A stretch of 64,000 nt of DNA from Triparma columacea (GCA_030267965.1 BRYA01000069.1:25635-89634), one strand, 5' to 3'; shown: positions 23,192 to 34,302, numbered from the stretch's first letter. Translations and numbers: made by a program. The notes: generated by a model not told the origin, from the sequence alone.

Positions 23192-23644
23192 ATGCCTTCA
23201 GAGCCCAAAGATCAAGAAAAGGAGAGCAGCGAGGCGCCTGTTGAAGTGTCCATGGACCTTGAAACGAAAGCAGACCAGGTCACGCATCCCACTGAAGCAG
23301 TTCCAATGGGACCTCCCTCCGACCCCGAGTGTGCTTCAGCTTTGACTGAAATTAGCAGGCTAAAAACAGTAATTGCAAATAGAGATGCCCTTATTACGAG
23401 GTTAGAAGAAGTGAAGAAGAAGTTAGAAGCGAAGAAAGCTCGTCTTAGCAGCCAGGTCGGTAAATTTGAGGATTCCATTCCCTCCTATTTCCCCACTTCT
23501 TCCCTAATCCCTAACCCCAAAGACTCCTAATCCTCCAAACAGCATGTAGATGTCATAGAGAAGGACATGGACGACACAATTTCCTTCAGTAGCACTACCA
23601 TCCTCGACAAGTTCCTTGACTTTGACTTCAGCTCTGATGCATAG
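23192..23644 (+). CDS. Small coiled-coil protein
   Basis: Two exons (23192-23455 and 23543-23644, phase 0) give about 121 residues. The N-terminal half is acidic and Pro/Glu-rich. A leucine-heptad coiled coil follows (ISRLKTVIANRDALITRLEE). Exon 2 ends in an acidic SSTTILDKFLDFDF segment. The donor is GTCGGT, weaker than the usual GTGAG of this window, but the phase and open frame agree. It converges on the first ankyrin-MYND gene with about 110 bp between stops. Function is unknown. Confidence 0.6.
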
Positions 23645-23756
23645 ATATATTTGTCCCCAAACAATCAACGACAGTCCTCCAATAAAAAATAAGCAATTTG
23701 ATGTACATCGAATTCTGAAATATTGCTATAGCCGCCGCATTACTGTTTTGTTTCGT

Positions 23757-24968
23757 TCACTTCTTCTTACCCCTACCATTCTTGCCCTTCTTCCCCTTCT
23801 TGCCCTTCTTCCCCGTCGCAACTGCTCCTTCCGCTACTGTCGCACCTGCTCCTTCCGCTACTGTCGCACCTGCTCCTTCCGCTACTGTCGCACCTGCTCC
23901 TTCCGCTACTCCCACATCCACTCCTCCCGCCGCCGCTCCCTTCCCTGTCTTGGATCTTTTCTTGACCATTGCCTCGCTCTCCCCCCTTTCGTTCAGCGGT
24001 CCCGTGCATTGCACCTTGTGCTCCTTCCAGTGCTTGACCTGGCACGACCGAGAGCAGTAGGCGACGTTGCGACAGGGACACATATGGAGCTTGTCACGCT
24101 CCTTGGCGGTTAGAGCCTCGCAAACATAGCAGCAGAAGGGACGGCCTTGAAGGTAATGTTTCGTGATGTTGGTGATTGTAGGATCGCGATTGGAAGGATG
24201 GACTAAATTGAATTTATCTCGAACTACGTCGGAATCGGGCTTTCCGAGATGAAGAAATGTTGCGAAAATCTTTATTGCGACATCTCTACTAAGGTCAGGG
24301 CGTTCTCCTTTGCACGCTTGGAGGCAGATACAAAACACAGTATCCACGTCGTTGGTGGTTGGAATAGCACCGCGCGCGAAAAACAGCCTGCATATGTCGT
24401 GTGCTCCATAACAGAAAGCAGTAGCAAGTGGTGAAATAACAACTCCATTAGGGGTAACCTCTGTCTTGTTCACATTTGCTCCATGATCGAGAAGTGCTAT
24501 GGCCTGATCAATGTGACCCTTACAAGTAGCATGCATCAAAAGGTTGGACCCACCATCAACTTCCTCCAACTCTTCGACTCGTTGGTCCATATTAGGGTCA
24601 AGTCCATGTTCTAAGATCAATCTCAAGATTGTTGAATTGTCACTATTCCTCATTGATATCTCTGCGGCAATGAACATGGCTTCCTTGTTGTCGAAACCGG
24701 CCTCTAAGGTAAGCTTGACCATCTCAACATTATCGTGACGAGAGGCTTTTGTGAGAACTGAATATAACCCAGTCCTGTCTCTACAAACGCCCAACAAAAC
24801 CTCAGGACCATGTTCCTTGGCATACCCCTTGATACGATCCCAGTCTTGCTCACAAGCCCTCATCAGGGAAAACTCCTGACCGTCTGTCAAATCGTCCCAA
24901 CTAGATACTGTCACATTTGTGGTCTCTGATGAATTGTGTGTCGATTGTACCTCTGATTGTGCTTCCAT
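23757..24968 (-). CDS. Ankyrin-repeat MYND zinc-finger protein, copy 1
   Basis: This is a single-exon gene of 403 residues. It has an N-terminal conserved segment (SWDDLTDGQEFSLMRACEQD), then three to four ankyrin repeats (HGLDPNMDQRVEELE, GGSNLLMHATCKGHIDQAIA, DHGANVNKTEV). A C-terminal MYND zinc finger follows, with Cys pairs in CYVCEALTAKERDKLHMCPC, then YCSRSCQVKHW and H-x3-C. The tail holds several tandem GAGATVAE units and then Lys/Gly repeats (KKGKKGKKGK). MYND fingers bind Pro-rich partners, so a scaffold role is inferred. It is the first of five copies in the window. The AE-repeat count differs between copies, so the tail is expanding by slippage. Confidence 0.88.
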   Translation of the reverse strand: MEAQSEVQSTHNSSETTNVTVSSWDDLTDGQEFSLMRACEQDWDRIKGYAKEHGPEVLLGVCRDRTGLYSVLTKASRHDNVEMVKLTLEAGFDNKEAMFIAAEISMRNSDNSTILRLILEHGLDPNMDQRVEELEEVDGGSNLLMHATCKGHIDQAIALLDHGANVNKTEVTPNGVVISPLATAFCYGAHDICRLFFARGAIPTTNDVDTVFCICLQACKGERPDLSRDVAIKIFATFLHLGKPDSDVVRDKFNLVHPSNRDPTITNITKHYLQGRPFCCYVCEALTAKERDKLHMCPCRNVAYCSRSCQVKHWKEHKVQCTGPLNERGESEAMVKKRSKTGKGAAAGGVDVGVAEGAGATVAEGAGATVAEGAGATVAEGAVATGKKGKKGKKGKNGRGKKK

Positions 24969-25279
24969 TTTTGAGCGAACCTATCCCGAATGTAAGATTT
25001 TAGCGGCAAATGGCGATGTGAACCTTATCAATAAAGCCTTGAAAGTACTCCACTTAGGCAGAAGTGTCGTGTAGGTGCTATAGGAGCTATATTGGAGTCC
25101 AACCAAAACTGCCACCTCACCAACCCCAAAATCTGTGCTCTGTTCCTCCTGCCTCTGAGAAATATGCAGAGAAATATGAAGTTGTTCATTCTCACGCTAA
25201 TCGCTAAAAAATAAGCAATTTGATGTGCATCGAATTCTGAAAAATTGCTTACAGCCGCCGCATTACTGTATTGTTTCGT
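24969..25279. repeat. Spacer duplicated together with the ankyrin-MYND genes
   Basis: This gap contains no gene. Blocks such as GAACCTATCCCGAATGTAAG, AGAAGTGTCGTGTAGGTGCT and TTCATTCTCACGCTAATCGC recur upstream of copies 2-5 (about 26440-26660, 27915-28060, 50455-50680 and 51930-52110). Promoter and 3' flank were therefore copied with each gene. Confidence 0.8.
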
Positions 25280-26428
25280 TCACTTCTTCTTACCCCTACC
25301 ATTCTTGCCCTTTTTCCCCTTCTTGCCATTCTTCCCCGTCGCAACTGCTCCTTCCGCTACTCCCACCACCGTTGCTCCCGCCGCCGCTCCCTTCCCTGTC
25401 TTGTGCCTCTCCTTGACCATCGCCTCACTCTCCCCCTTCTCGTTCAGTGGTCCCGTGCATTGCACCTTGTGCTTCTTCCAGTGTTTCATCTGACACTCCT
25501 GAGAGCAGTAAGCGACAGTGCGGCAGGGACACATTAGGAGCTTGTCACGCTCCTTGGCAGTTAGAGCCTCGCAAACAAAGCAGCAGAAGGGACGGCCTTG
25601 AAGGTAATGTTTTGTGATGTTCGTGATTGTAGGATCGCGATTGGAAGGATGGACTAAATTGAATTTATCTCGAACTACGTCGGAATCGGGCTTTCCGAGA
25701 TGAAGAAATGTTGTGAACATCTTTATTGCGGCATCTCTACTAAGCTTATTGTGTTCTCCTTTGCACGCGTGGAGGCAATGCCTAAACACAGTATTCACGT
25801 CGTTGGTGGTTGGAATAGCACCGCGCGTGAGAAACAGCCTGCATATGTCGTGTGCTCCATAACAGACAGTAACAGTAAGTGGTGAAAGAACATCTCCATC
25901 AGGGTGAACCACTGTCTTGTTCACATTTGCTCCATGATCGAGAAGTGCTATGGCCTGATCAATGTGTCCCCTTCCAGTAGTAGCAAGCACCAAAAGGTTG
26001 GTACAGTCTTTCTCCAACCCCTCGACTCGTAGGTCCATATTAGGGTCAAGTCCATGTTCTAAGAGCAATCTCAAGATTGTTGAATTGTCACTTTTCTTCA
26101 TTGACATATGTGCGGCAAAGTACATGGCTTTCCCATTGTCGAAGCCGGCCTCTAAGGTTAGCTTGACCATCTCAACATTATCTGCAAGAGAGGCGATAGA
26201 GAGGACTGAAATTACTCTCCATTCCTCATCAACATGCTCCCTGTAAACGCCTAACAAAACCTCAGGACCATGTTCCTTGGCATACCCCTTGATGCGATCC
26301 CAGTCTTGTTCCCAAGCCCACTTCAAGCACAACTGCTGACCGTCTGTCAAATCGTCCAAACTCTTTACTGCCGCATTTGTGGTCTCTGATGAATTGTGTG
26401 GCGATTGTACCTCTGATTGCGATTCCAT
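25280..26428 (-). CDS. Ankyrin-repeat MYND zinc-finger protein, copy 2
   Basis: This single-exon gene of 382 residues is a close paralogue of the copy downstream on the same strand. It keeps the SLDDLTDGQQLCLKWAWEQD start, the ankyrin repeats and the complete MYND finger (CFVCEALTAKERDKLLMCPC then YCSQECQMKHW). The tail has only one AEGAVATG unit before the Lys/Gly repeats. The spacing between gene ends in the array is about 1.46-1.52 kb. Most differences from copy 1 are in the second and third repeats, where the exposed residues of ankyrin folds sit. Confidence 0.88.
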   Translation of the reverse strand: MESQSEVQSPHNSSETTNAAVKSLDDLTDGQQLCLKWAWEQDWDRIKGYAKEHGPEVLLGVYREHVDEEWRVISVLSIASLADNVEMVKLTLEAGFDNGKAMYFAAHMSMKKSDNSTILRLLLEHGLDPNMDLRVEGLEKDCTNLLVLATTGRGHIDQAIALLDHGANVNKTVVHPDGDVLSPLTVTVCYGAHDICRLFLTRGAIPTTNDVNTVFRHCLHACKGEHNKLSRDAAIKMFTTFLHLGKPDSDVVRDKFNLVHPSNRDPTITNITKHYLQGRPFCCFVCEALTAKERDKLLMCPCRTVAYCSQECQMKHWKKHKVQCTGPLNEKGESEAMVKERHKTGKGAAAGATVVGVAEGAVATGKNGKKGKKGKNGRGKKK

Positions 26429-26816
26429 TTTTGAGTGAACCTATCCCGAATGTAAGTTTATAGTGGCAAACTACGATGTAAAAGTGATCAACAAAGCCTT
26501 GAAGCTACTCCACTTAGTCAGAAGTGTCGTGTAGGTGCTAATATTGGAGTCTAACCAAAACTGCCACCTCACCAACCCCAAAATCTGAGCTCTGTTCCTC
26601 CTGCCTCTGAGAAAGTTTCTTCAGAGAAATATGAAGTTGTTCATTCTCACGCTAATCGCAATAAAAAATAAGCAATGTGATGTACATCGAATTCTGAAAA
26701 ATTGCTTATAGCCGCCGCATTCCTGTATTGTTTCGTTCACTTCTTCTTCTTACCCCTACCATTCTTGCCCTTCTTCCCCTTCTTGCCCTTCTTCCCCGTC
26801 GCACCTGCTCCTTCCG

Positions 26817-27905
26817 CTACTCCCACACCGCTACTCCCACATCCGCTCCTCCCCCCTTCATCCCCTTCCCTGTCTTGGATCTTTTCTTGACCATTGCCTC
26901 GCTCTCCCCCCTTTCGTTCAGCGGTCCCGTGCATTGCACCTTGTGCTCCTTCCAGTGCTTGACCTGGCACTCCCTCGAGCAGTAGGCGACGTTGCGACAG
27001 GGACACATATGGAGCTTGTCGCGTGACGCGGCGGTTAGAGCCTCGCAAATGAAGCAGCAGAAGGGACGGCCTTGAAGGTAATGTTTTGTGATGTTCGTGA
27101 TTGTAGGATCGCGATTGGAAGGATGGACTAAATTGAATTTATCTCGAACTACGTCGGAATCGGGCTTTCCGAGATGAAGAAATGTTGTGAACATCTTTAT
27201 TGCAACATCTCTACTAAGGCTAGGGTGTTCTCCTTTGCACGCGTGATGGAGGCAATGACAAAACACATAATGCACGTCGTTGGTGGTTGGAATAGCACCG
27301 CGCGTGAGAAACAGCCTGCATAAGTTGTGTGTTCCACAACTGAAAGTAAAAGCAAGTGGTGAAAGAACATGTTTATCTTGAACCACTGTCTTGTTCACAT
27401 TTGCTCCATGATCGAGAAGTGCTATGGCCTGATCAATGTGTCCCACATAAGCAGCAACCGTCAAAAGGTTGTTGGAAGAGTAGTCTTCCACCAACCCTTC
27501 GACTTGTAGGTCTATATTAGGGTCAAGTCCATGTTCTAAGAGCAATCTCAAAATTGTTGAATTGTCACTATTCCTCATTGACATCTCTGCGGCCGTATAC
27601 ATGGCTTCCTTGTTGTCGAAACCGGCCTCTAAGGTTAGCTTGACCATCTCAACATTACCGTGATATGAGGCCACTGTGAGGACTGAACATGACGTCAATT
27701 CATCATCAACAAGCAGCTGTGAAACTCCGAACAAAACCTCAGGACCATGTTCCTTGGCACACCCCTTGATAAGATCCCAGTCTTTGTCTAAAGCCCATTC
27801 CAAGCACATGTACTGACCTTCTGTCAAATCGTCCCAACTAGATACTGTCACATTTGTGGTCTCTGATGAATTGTGTGACGATTGTACCTCTGATTGCGAT
27901 TCCAT
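26817..27905 (-). CDS. Ankyrin-repeat MYND zinc-finger protein, copy 3 (frameshifted tail)
   Basis: The main frame encodes 362 residues with the same start, ankyrin repeats and MYND finger (CFICEALTAASRDKLHMCPC, YCSRECQVKHW). It then ends in ...GADVGVAVWE. The Lys/Gly tail seen in the other four copies is still present at 26737-26816 but in another frame. A small indel in the Gly/Val/Ala repeat has therefore shifted the end. The folded domains are intact, so the gene may still work without the basic tail. Confidence 0.82.
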   Translation of the reverse strand: MESQSEVQSSHNSSETTNVTVSSWDDLTEGQYMCLEWALDKDWDLIKGCAKEHGPEVLFGVSQLLVDDELTSCSVLTVASYHGNVEMVKLTLEAGFDNKEAMYTAAEMSMRNSDNSTILRLLLEHGLDPNIDLQVEGLVEDYSSNNLLTVAAYVGHIDQAIALLDHGANVNKTVVQDKHVLSPLAFTFSCGTHNLCRLFLTRGAIPTTNDVHYVFCHCLHHACKGEHPSLSRDVAIKMFTTFLHLGKPDSDVVRDKFNLVHPSNRDPTITNITKHYLQGRPFCCFICEALTAASRDKLHMCPCRNVAYCSRECQVKHWKEHKVQCTGPLNERGESEAMVKKRSKTGKGMKGGGADVGVAVWE

Positions 27906-28183
27906 TTTTGAGCGAACCTACCCCGAATGTAAGTTTATAACGGCAAATTACGACGTGAAAGTGATCAAGAAAGCCTTCAAGTTACTCCACTTAGTCAGAA
28001 GTGTCGTGTAGGTGCTAATATTGGAGTCCAACCAAAACTGCCACCACACCAACCCCAAAATCTGCAACCCACCCCCCAAAAGAGAAATCCAAAAACCATA
28101 AAAAACTATATCACCTTCCTTCAGCAAAGCATAATTCTTTACAAAACCCCCTTCCCGTTCCCCCCCCTTCTCCCCCTCTCTCG

Positions 28184-30141
28184 TTAGTATCTTCCCCTAC
28201 TTTCCCTGATGACTTGTTTCCTCCACATTTTCATATCAATCGGGTCAGTCGTTTCATCCGTCCCTTCAACCTCCTTCCATATCTTAATGCTTTTATCCGC
28301 TTCCCCCGTAATCATCCTCGTCCCAGTCTGATCGAACTCAACGCTGTAAACCCCCCTCTCAGCGTCCAGACTCCCAGGCTGCACAACAGTCTCAGTGCTC
28401 TGAAAGCAGTGTCCCGTACCGTAATCCCAGAACCTTAGCGTACCGTCGTCGCCACCGGAGACGAGGACACCATCGTCGTTGCAGGCGAGGGCGTTGATAA
28501 CGGAGTTGTGACCACGGTAGTTTGAGATGAAACGACCGTCTAAAGTCTGCCACTTTTTCAACGTGTCCGAGGCACCTGTTACGAACGTGTGCTGTGGGGA
28601 GGGGGGGGAAAGGGGGGTTAGGACCTGTATTTTTAAAATTCTTTCGCAAGGGGTGTGTATACTGCTCAACCTATTGCTTATTTTCCGCTTCTTTGTTTTC
28701 TCGTCCCCCCCCATCTCACCTCCCCGCTCCACTTAGTGATAGCTCTAATGCTTTTCTTATGGTTAGTAAGAGTGGTCATACATTTCCCCGCCGCCAAATC
28801 CCACAGTTTAACCGTACAATCATGGCTCCCCGTAACCACCTGCGGGTCCGTCTTATTCGTCTGCACGGCCCCGACAGTACCTTCGTGGCCTGATAGACAG
28901 TGGACCTGGTTCTTAGTACGAATGTCCCATACCCTGCATACGGAGTCTCTCCCACCCGTCATAAGTACGTCTAGGGTGGGGTGGAGGGAGCAGCAGAAGA
29001 CGCCTGAAAGGTGACCGTGGTAGTGCCGGATAACCTTGTTGTACTCGAGGTCCCAACATTTAACCATCTTATCCTCACCGACTGAGAAGAGGTATGGGTG
29101 ACGGTCTGATACCGTCAATCCACGGATAGCGTTGATGTGTCCTGTTAATGTAAGCTTTAGAGCACCGTCGGAGGCGGTTGATGCTAGGGGGAGGTCCCAG
29201 ATTTTTATGGTACGGTCGGCGGAACCGGTTACGAAGAACTGGTTTGTTGGATCCACGGCTATGGAACGGACCCAACCGAGGTGACCTGATATGACGGAGG
29301 ATATACGCCACTTTGCGTGCCACTTTGGGGTCTGGGTTTTGGGTGGGGGGATTGCGTTAGTTTTGACAAAGAGAGAGGGGGGGAAGGTTTGTTCTTGAGT
29401 TCTCCATGCTTTCCGCCCCCAACCTCCTCACTCACCTCGACTTTGACCCCCTTGTTGCGCTTCGATATGGCTAGCGATGTGGTAGTCTCAGCTTTTTTAA
29501 CCGTGGATTTCTGTCCCGGCAGGAGTACCAGTGCGTTCCCAATCTTCCCCGTTCCCTCCTCACCCCCTCCCCCCTCCCCAACCTTCTCGCTCTCCTTACC
29601 CCCCGTAATGAGTAGTCTCCCTTCCCCTGCACCACCCGTTCCACCAGTCTGTTTGTTGGACATGATGTCTTCCCCGACCTTTGTCCTTACAGCGTCGACT
29701 ACCTGGGAGACGGTTCCACCGTCAACGCTGGAGTCTTCATCGAGACCTGTCACTTGGGTGTAGTGGGTCGCTACCTTGTAGGAGACCTGGGTATGGGGGC
29801 GGAAAGGGTTGTGGGTAAGGGTGTGGGTGGTGGGTGTGGAAGAGTGGTTGACGTGTTGGTGTGTTTAATGTTGTTTTGTGTGCATTTTTGGGGATTCTAA
29901 TGCGTTTTCTGGCGTAAATGGGTTGTTCTATACACTTCGTATACATAATTTATCGCATTTATTGTCTTATTGGGGCATACATTCTCACCTTTGCCTCCAC
30001 GCTATGACGGTCTAAGCCTGTATATCCTGCTGAGGGGTTTGGTTTATACCTAGCTACTACTGGATGGTGTACTGGTGTATTGAATAATTGTCTTGTTCGT
30101 TTTAATGATGTTATAGATGTCTCTGAAATAGAGGAGCTCAT
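28184..30141 (-). CDS. PLRG1: PRL1/PLRG1 WD40 protein of the spliceosomal NineTeen complex
   Basis: Four exons are inferred: 30141-29989, 29786-29436, 29331-28720 and 28591-28184, about 507 residues, all phase 0. The WD40 propeller starts after [20 protein letters not shown]. It contains [55 protein letters not shown] and the family-typical [20 protein letters not shown]. These match PLRG1/PRL1 closely. This protein is a core NTC component needed for catalytic activation of the spliceosome. The N-terminal 180 residues are low in complexity, and exons 1 and 2 are less certain than the propeller. CTCCATTTT-like copies sit just upstream of the start codon. Confidence 0.88.
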
Positions 30142-30326
30142 GGTACAATTAATGGCAAAACAATGGAGCAATTCAGCAAAATGGAGTCATGAGAGAAAAT
30201 GGAGGAAAACCAGACAATAGCTCGTCAATGTTCCGGTTAACCGATCGGCTTACCGACGACCAGTAAAAGAAGAAAATTGACAAATTCTTTGAATTGAATT
30301 AGACAAAATCGAATTAAACAAAGAGA

Positions 30327-31337
30327 TTAGAGAAACTCCAGAATAACTCTCCACAAAACTTTTGGGATCTTCTCACGTGCCTCACTTTCCCTTAGCGGTG
30401 GGGCTTCAACGCCGTCAGTTCGCTTCCGCTTCCTAGCCGATCTCCTGGGTGGATCCTCCACGTGATCCCAGCTTCCTTTGAGGCACAGCAGAGCGTTGAC
30501 GCGTTCCGTCACTGCAATTTTGCGGTGCCACCTGTAATGGAGAAGGTCCTCGACAGTCAGCATATTTTTATCAAGAGCGGCAATGATTAGGGCAGCGCAG
30601 TGCAAGAAGCAGTCTTCACCGATGGAAACGGCAGGAGATAGAATGAGTTTCGTCAGGGCTACGCAATCCCTGAAGGCTTCATCGCCAATCGACGTCACTG
30701 AGTCCGGGATGGTGATGGCTGTGAGGGAGGTGCATTCGTGGAAGGCGGAATCGCCAATCGTCGTTACTCCGTCTGGGATGGTGATGGCCGTGAGGGAGGA
30801 GCATCCCATGAAGGCTTCACCTTCAATTCTTGTCACAGAGTCCGGGATTGTGATGGCCGTGAGGGAGGAGCATCCCCAGAAGGCGAAAAAGCCAATTGTC
30901 GTCACTGAGTCCGGGATGGTGATGGCCGTGAGGGAGGAGCATCCTCTGAAGGCGGCCCCGGCAATTGTCGTCTCAGTCACTCCATCCAGGATCGTGATGG
31001 CTGCGAGGGAGGAGCATTGTGCGAAGGCGTAACCGCTTATCGTCTTCACAGAGTCCGGGATTGTGATGGCTACGAGGGAGGAGCATCCGTAGAAGGCGCA
31101 ATGGCCAATCTCCGTCACTCCATCTGGGATTGTGATTGCCGTGAGGGAGGAGCATCCCCAGAAGGCTTCACGGCCAATCGTCGTAACTCCGTCCGGGATT
31201 GTGATGGCTGCGAGGGAGGAGCATCCTTCGAAGGCCCATCTGCCAATTGTCGTCACTCCCTTTGCAACAGTCACCTCCGTGAGTTCATCGTTGTTTCTGA
31301 AGTCCTCTACGCCAGAGTACACCGCTGAGCTGGGCAT
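30327..31337 (-). CDS. BspA-type leucine-rich repeat protein, copy 1
   Basis: This is a single-exon gene of 336 residues. About ten 23-residue LRR_5 repeats of the form 'CSSLTAITIPDGVTTIGxxAF' run from residue 15 to about 240. A conserved C-terminal part follows (LLHYRWHRK, RVNALLCLKGSWDHVE, a basic RKRKRTDG segment, PKVLWRVILEFL). There is no signal peptide. BspA-type repeats are bacterial-surface-like modules that expanded in many protists by transfer and duplication; the function here is unknown. The high DNA identity between repeats produces long antisense frames. A second copy with the same C-terminus lies at 44762-45835. Confidence 0.87.
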   Translation of the reverse strand: MPSSAVYSGVEDFRNNDELTEVTVAKGVTTIGRWAFEGCSSLAAITIPDGVTTIGREAFWGCSSLTAITIPDGVTEIGHCAFYGCSSLVAITIPDSVKTISGYAFAQCSSLAAITILDGVTETTIAGAAFRGCSSLTAITIPDSVTTIGFFAFWGCSSLTAITIPDSVTRIEGEAFMGCSSLTAITIPDGVTTIGDSAFHECTSLTAITIPDSVTSIGDEAFRDCVALTKLILSPAVSIGEDCFLHCAALIIAALDKNMLTVEDLLHYRWHRKIAVTERVNALLCLKGSWDHVEDPPRRSARKRKRTDGVEAPPLRESEAREKIPKVLWRVILEFL

Positions 31338-31840
31338 CTCAGGGAGGATAGAAGTGGTAGTACTGATAGCGCTTAAGCTAGGGAATGGCGTGAATGTATA
31401 GATGGAGAGGAGGAGATTGAAAGTTAGGGATTTGGGCGATGTAGTTGTTGGGGACCAAATTGGAGGAAACTATAATGTGTTTGGATATGGTGTATGTAGT
31501 AGTATTGTTATTTGTATTGTGAAGAGTTAAGTTGGTTGTGAAACGTAGCTAAAGCTTATAAACAGTTTTCTTGCCAAATTAATTATTCCCAACTATTGGG
31601 AGCAATTTTGGAAAGCAATTTAGAAGGCTCAAATATCTACACAACGTGACTATATTATACACAATTAGACTAATATACACCAAAGTTACACACCCAGACC
31701 GACGAAATCACCACACGTTCGCATTAAGAGGATAAAATACACCTTAACCTCCAAATCTTCTCGACAAGCAGACAAGAAAGGTGAAAAATAGCATGCACTG
31801 AAACCCGCACTCAAATATTCACACAAATAGACACTCAAAC
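31338..31840. other. Divergent intergenic region
   Basis: I see no gene here. It is AT-richer than the flanks and lies between two divergent start codons, so it should hold both promoters. No clear repeat or motif stands out. Confidence 0.5.
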
Positions 31841-33089
31841 ATGCACATAAAACTACACGCTCAAAGAATTATCCTACCCCTAAGCCTACAAAGATCCCTC
31901 CTGCTCCTCATTCTGCTTCTATTTCGCCAGTCAACACCCCTACACCTTCCCGCAAACCCCAGTGACATCCCCAGCAACATCAAACCATCCTCACAAACAT
32001 CCTCACAAATACCTTCACAAACACCTTCACAAACATCCTCACATACACCTTCACAAACACCAACAACATGGGATGAACTCCTATCGACCAAAACACGAAA
32101 CGGAATACCACTATCATCTCTCCCTCGTTTCAACTCATTCATATCCTTCCATCGCTCAAAGAGGTGAGAGACATACAAAGAGACAATGAGACATACAAAC
32201 CACTACACACACATGACATTTTTTTTGCTCGAAACCTCGACACGAATCCTCAACACTAAACTAACTAACTCTTCATCTCACACCACCCCTCCCCCACCTT
32301 CCCCTCCCCACATTCACCTCCAGTCTTTCCCTCACCTCCAACTCCACTTCCCACACCCCCAATCTCCTCCATGGCGGCCATCTCGCCGGTCCCATATCCC
32401 TCAACTCCCGCACCGGTCAGGTCGTCCGTATCCTTGCCACCTACCCCGGCCTAACCTCCTCCCCTACCCACTCCCTAACATCCACCTTTTCTACAGGCTT
32501 CAACTTCACCTGGGTCAACGACCTCGTCTCACACCTACCAACCCTAACCCCCCAGATCCTCTCTACCCTCCCCTCCGTCCCTCCTTCCTCCTGGTCAAAC
32601 TTCGTCACCCCTAAAGGCAACGAATATTCCTCTTCCACAAACTGGTCTCACCTCCCCCTCCTAACCCACTTCACCCTCCACCGTTCCTCCTGTCTCAACT
32701 TCCCATCTCTCTACTCCCTCCTCCGCGATTTATCCACCCTGCACCCCTCCCTCCGTCTCGGTCCTCGTCACATAGCAATAGCACGTCAGGGCCCGGGTGG
32801 GATATCCTCTCACTCAGATTTGATAAACACAATGTTAACACTACACCTTCCCCTTTCCGTTCCCTCCCCCCCTTTAACCTCCGGAGTTAAGGTAGGCGGA
32901 GTTAGTCACACCTGGAAGGTGGGATGTCCGGTAATCCTAGACACAACTTACGAACATGAGACATGGAACGAGGGGGGGGAAAGGGGGGAGGACGCGCTTG
33001 TTTTACTGGTGGACTTCTGGCACCCTGATATGGACGACGATGAGGTGGACGCTATGAGGGAATTTTGGAGGTTCAACTCTGGGGTTTGA
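31841..33089 (+). CDS. Aspartyl/asparaginyl beta-hydroxylase-like protein, membrane anchored
   Basis: Two exons (31841-32163 and 32324-33089) join in phase 2 and give about 362 residues. An N-terminal hydrophobic helix (RSLLLLILLLF) is a signal peptide or type II anchor. A Ser/Gln/Thr/Pro linker of QTPSQTSS-type repeats follows. The C-terminal half matches the AspH fold: GPGGISSHSDLINTM (the His-x-Asp iron ligands), LTLHLPLSVPS, and TTYEHETWNEGGER (distal His plus Arg for 2-oxoglutarate), then VDFWHPDM. Such enzymes hydroxylate Asp/Asn in secretory proteins. The substrate here is unknown. Confidence 0.8.
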
Positions 33090-33132
33090 ATGTTTTGTTG
33101 TTGTTTTTTAAATGTCACATTTGGAATTTGCT

Positions 33133-34302
33133 TTATCTACGCCGTTTCTTAACAGGCGTCTCCATGACTGTTCTCCCCGGGCTTCTAACCCCTTCGATTC
33201 CCGCCCCCCTCTTAATTGCGTTCTTTCCATTCCCCTTCCCCCCCCCTCCATCCTTGCTTCCTTTCTTCCCTCCCTTTCCCTTGATTGTCCCCCCCCCCCC
33301 CCCTCCCCCCAGGCCCGCTAAACCGCCCTTGTGTATAACGGTCCTAGCCCTCCCCCCCCCGCTAACCCCTCCCCTATGTCTCCGACTTGTCTTCCTCCCA
33401 ACCCCCAGACTACTAAGGAGGCTAGAGCTGCGCTTCAAAGGTTGGGGAGGGGCGGGAACACCACGCCCGGATACGGCGGGGGGGGGGGGAGGGCGTGGGA
33501 CGGAGGAGCTTGACCTGTTCTCTTTCTCAGTTGTTTGGTTTGTGATTTTACCAGCGACCTTCGCCTTGGCCGTCCCAACCCCTGCAGCCACCTTCCCCTC
33601 CGCCTCCTCATCCTCCTTCTTCTCATCTTCGTCGTCCTCGTCGTCCTCGATCTCAAGGTCAAGTTCGAACTCCTCCTCAATTTCCCTAGCCAACCTCCTG
33701 TCCCCCAAAGCCACGTCCCTGCACCACCTGACCCTGTCCATACCGCTGTAACCGAAGGCCATCAAAAGAAGACCACGCTCGACCCAACCCATGCGAGATA
33801 AGAGGGAGGAGTGGGCCGAGACTAAGCCAAACAAAGTTGGCCGAGTGTGGGTTGGGGGGGGGGGGCGAGGGGCGCAAGTGTGTCAGAGGATATTTTGTTC
33901 CCCTCCCCCCCCCCTCCCCCCATTTTCCCACCCGGTCAGTCGAAAGCCCCCCCCAACCCACCACACGCTCCTCTCCTCACCTTGAGCCTTGCACTCCTCA
34001 AGTCCCCCTGTTGCGTCCTTGGCTTCTTTAATCTCAACGCACTCGTGCATCTCAAGCCATTGTTCCCCCCCCTCCTTCTTTAGGTTCATTGTGTATATCG
34101 TGCCCTTACTATCCTTGAAGGTGTCCGAGGGGAGGGAGGCGAAGAGGGAGGGTAGGGAGGGGGGGGATATAAGGATTCTGAGAGAAAGGTGAAGAGGAAC
34201 GGCGGGAGGGAGGTAAGGGGAGAAGGGAGGGAGGGGGAGGGGGAGGGATGAGAAGAAGTCATCCATGGCTGTAACACCGTCCATGGCAGTAACACCATCC
34301 AT
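33133..34302 (-). CDS. Unknown basic/acidic low-complexity protein
   Basis: Two exons (34302-33981 and 33821-33133, phase 1) give about 336 residues. The N-terminus repeats: MDGVTA, MDGVTA, MDD, with three in-frame ATGs 18 bases apart, so the true start may be any of them. Residues of about 60-160 look folded (DSKGTIYTMNLKKEGGEQW, LLMAFGYSGMDRVRW). The rest is an acidic run followed by Gly/Lys/Arg-rich sequence ending TPVKKRRR, a likely nuclear signal. I do not recognise the family. Its 3' end faces the AspH-like gene with about 40 bp between stops. Confidence 0.6.

Noticed and set aside
23773..24081. ORFs in other frames over the ankyrin-MYND tails with Gly/Arg/Ser repeats
   Set aside because: Frame-shifted readings of the GCTCCTTCCGCTACTGTCGC-type tail repeat; the main frame has the MYND finger.
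30583..31032. Repetitive ORFs antisense to the LRR genes (also 44704-45424)
   Set aside because: They follow the 69-bp LRR repeat period in antisense; only the sense frame matches a known family and has a non-repeat C-terminus.
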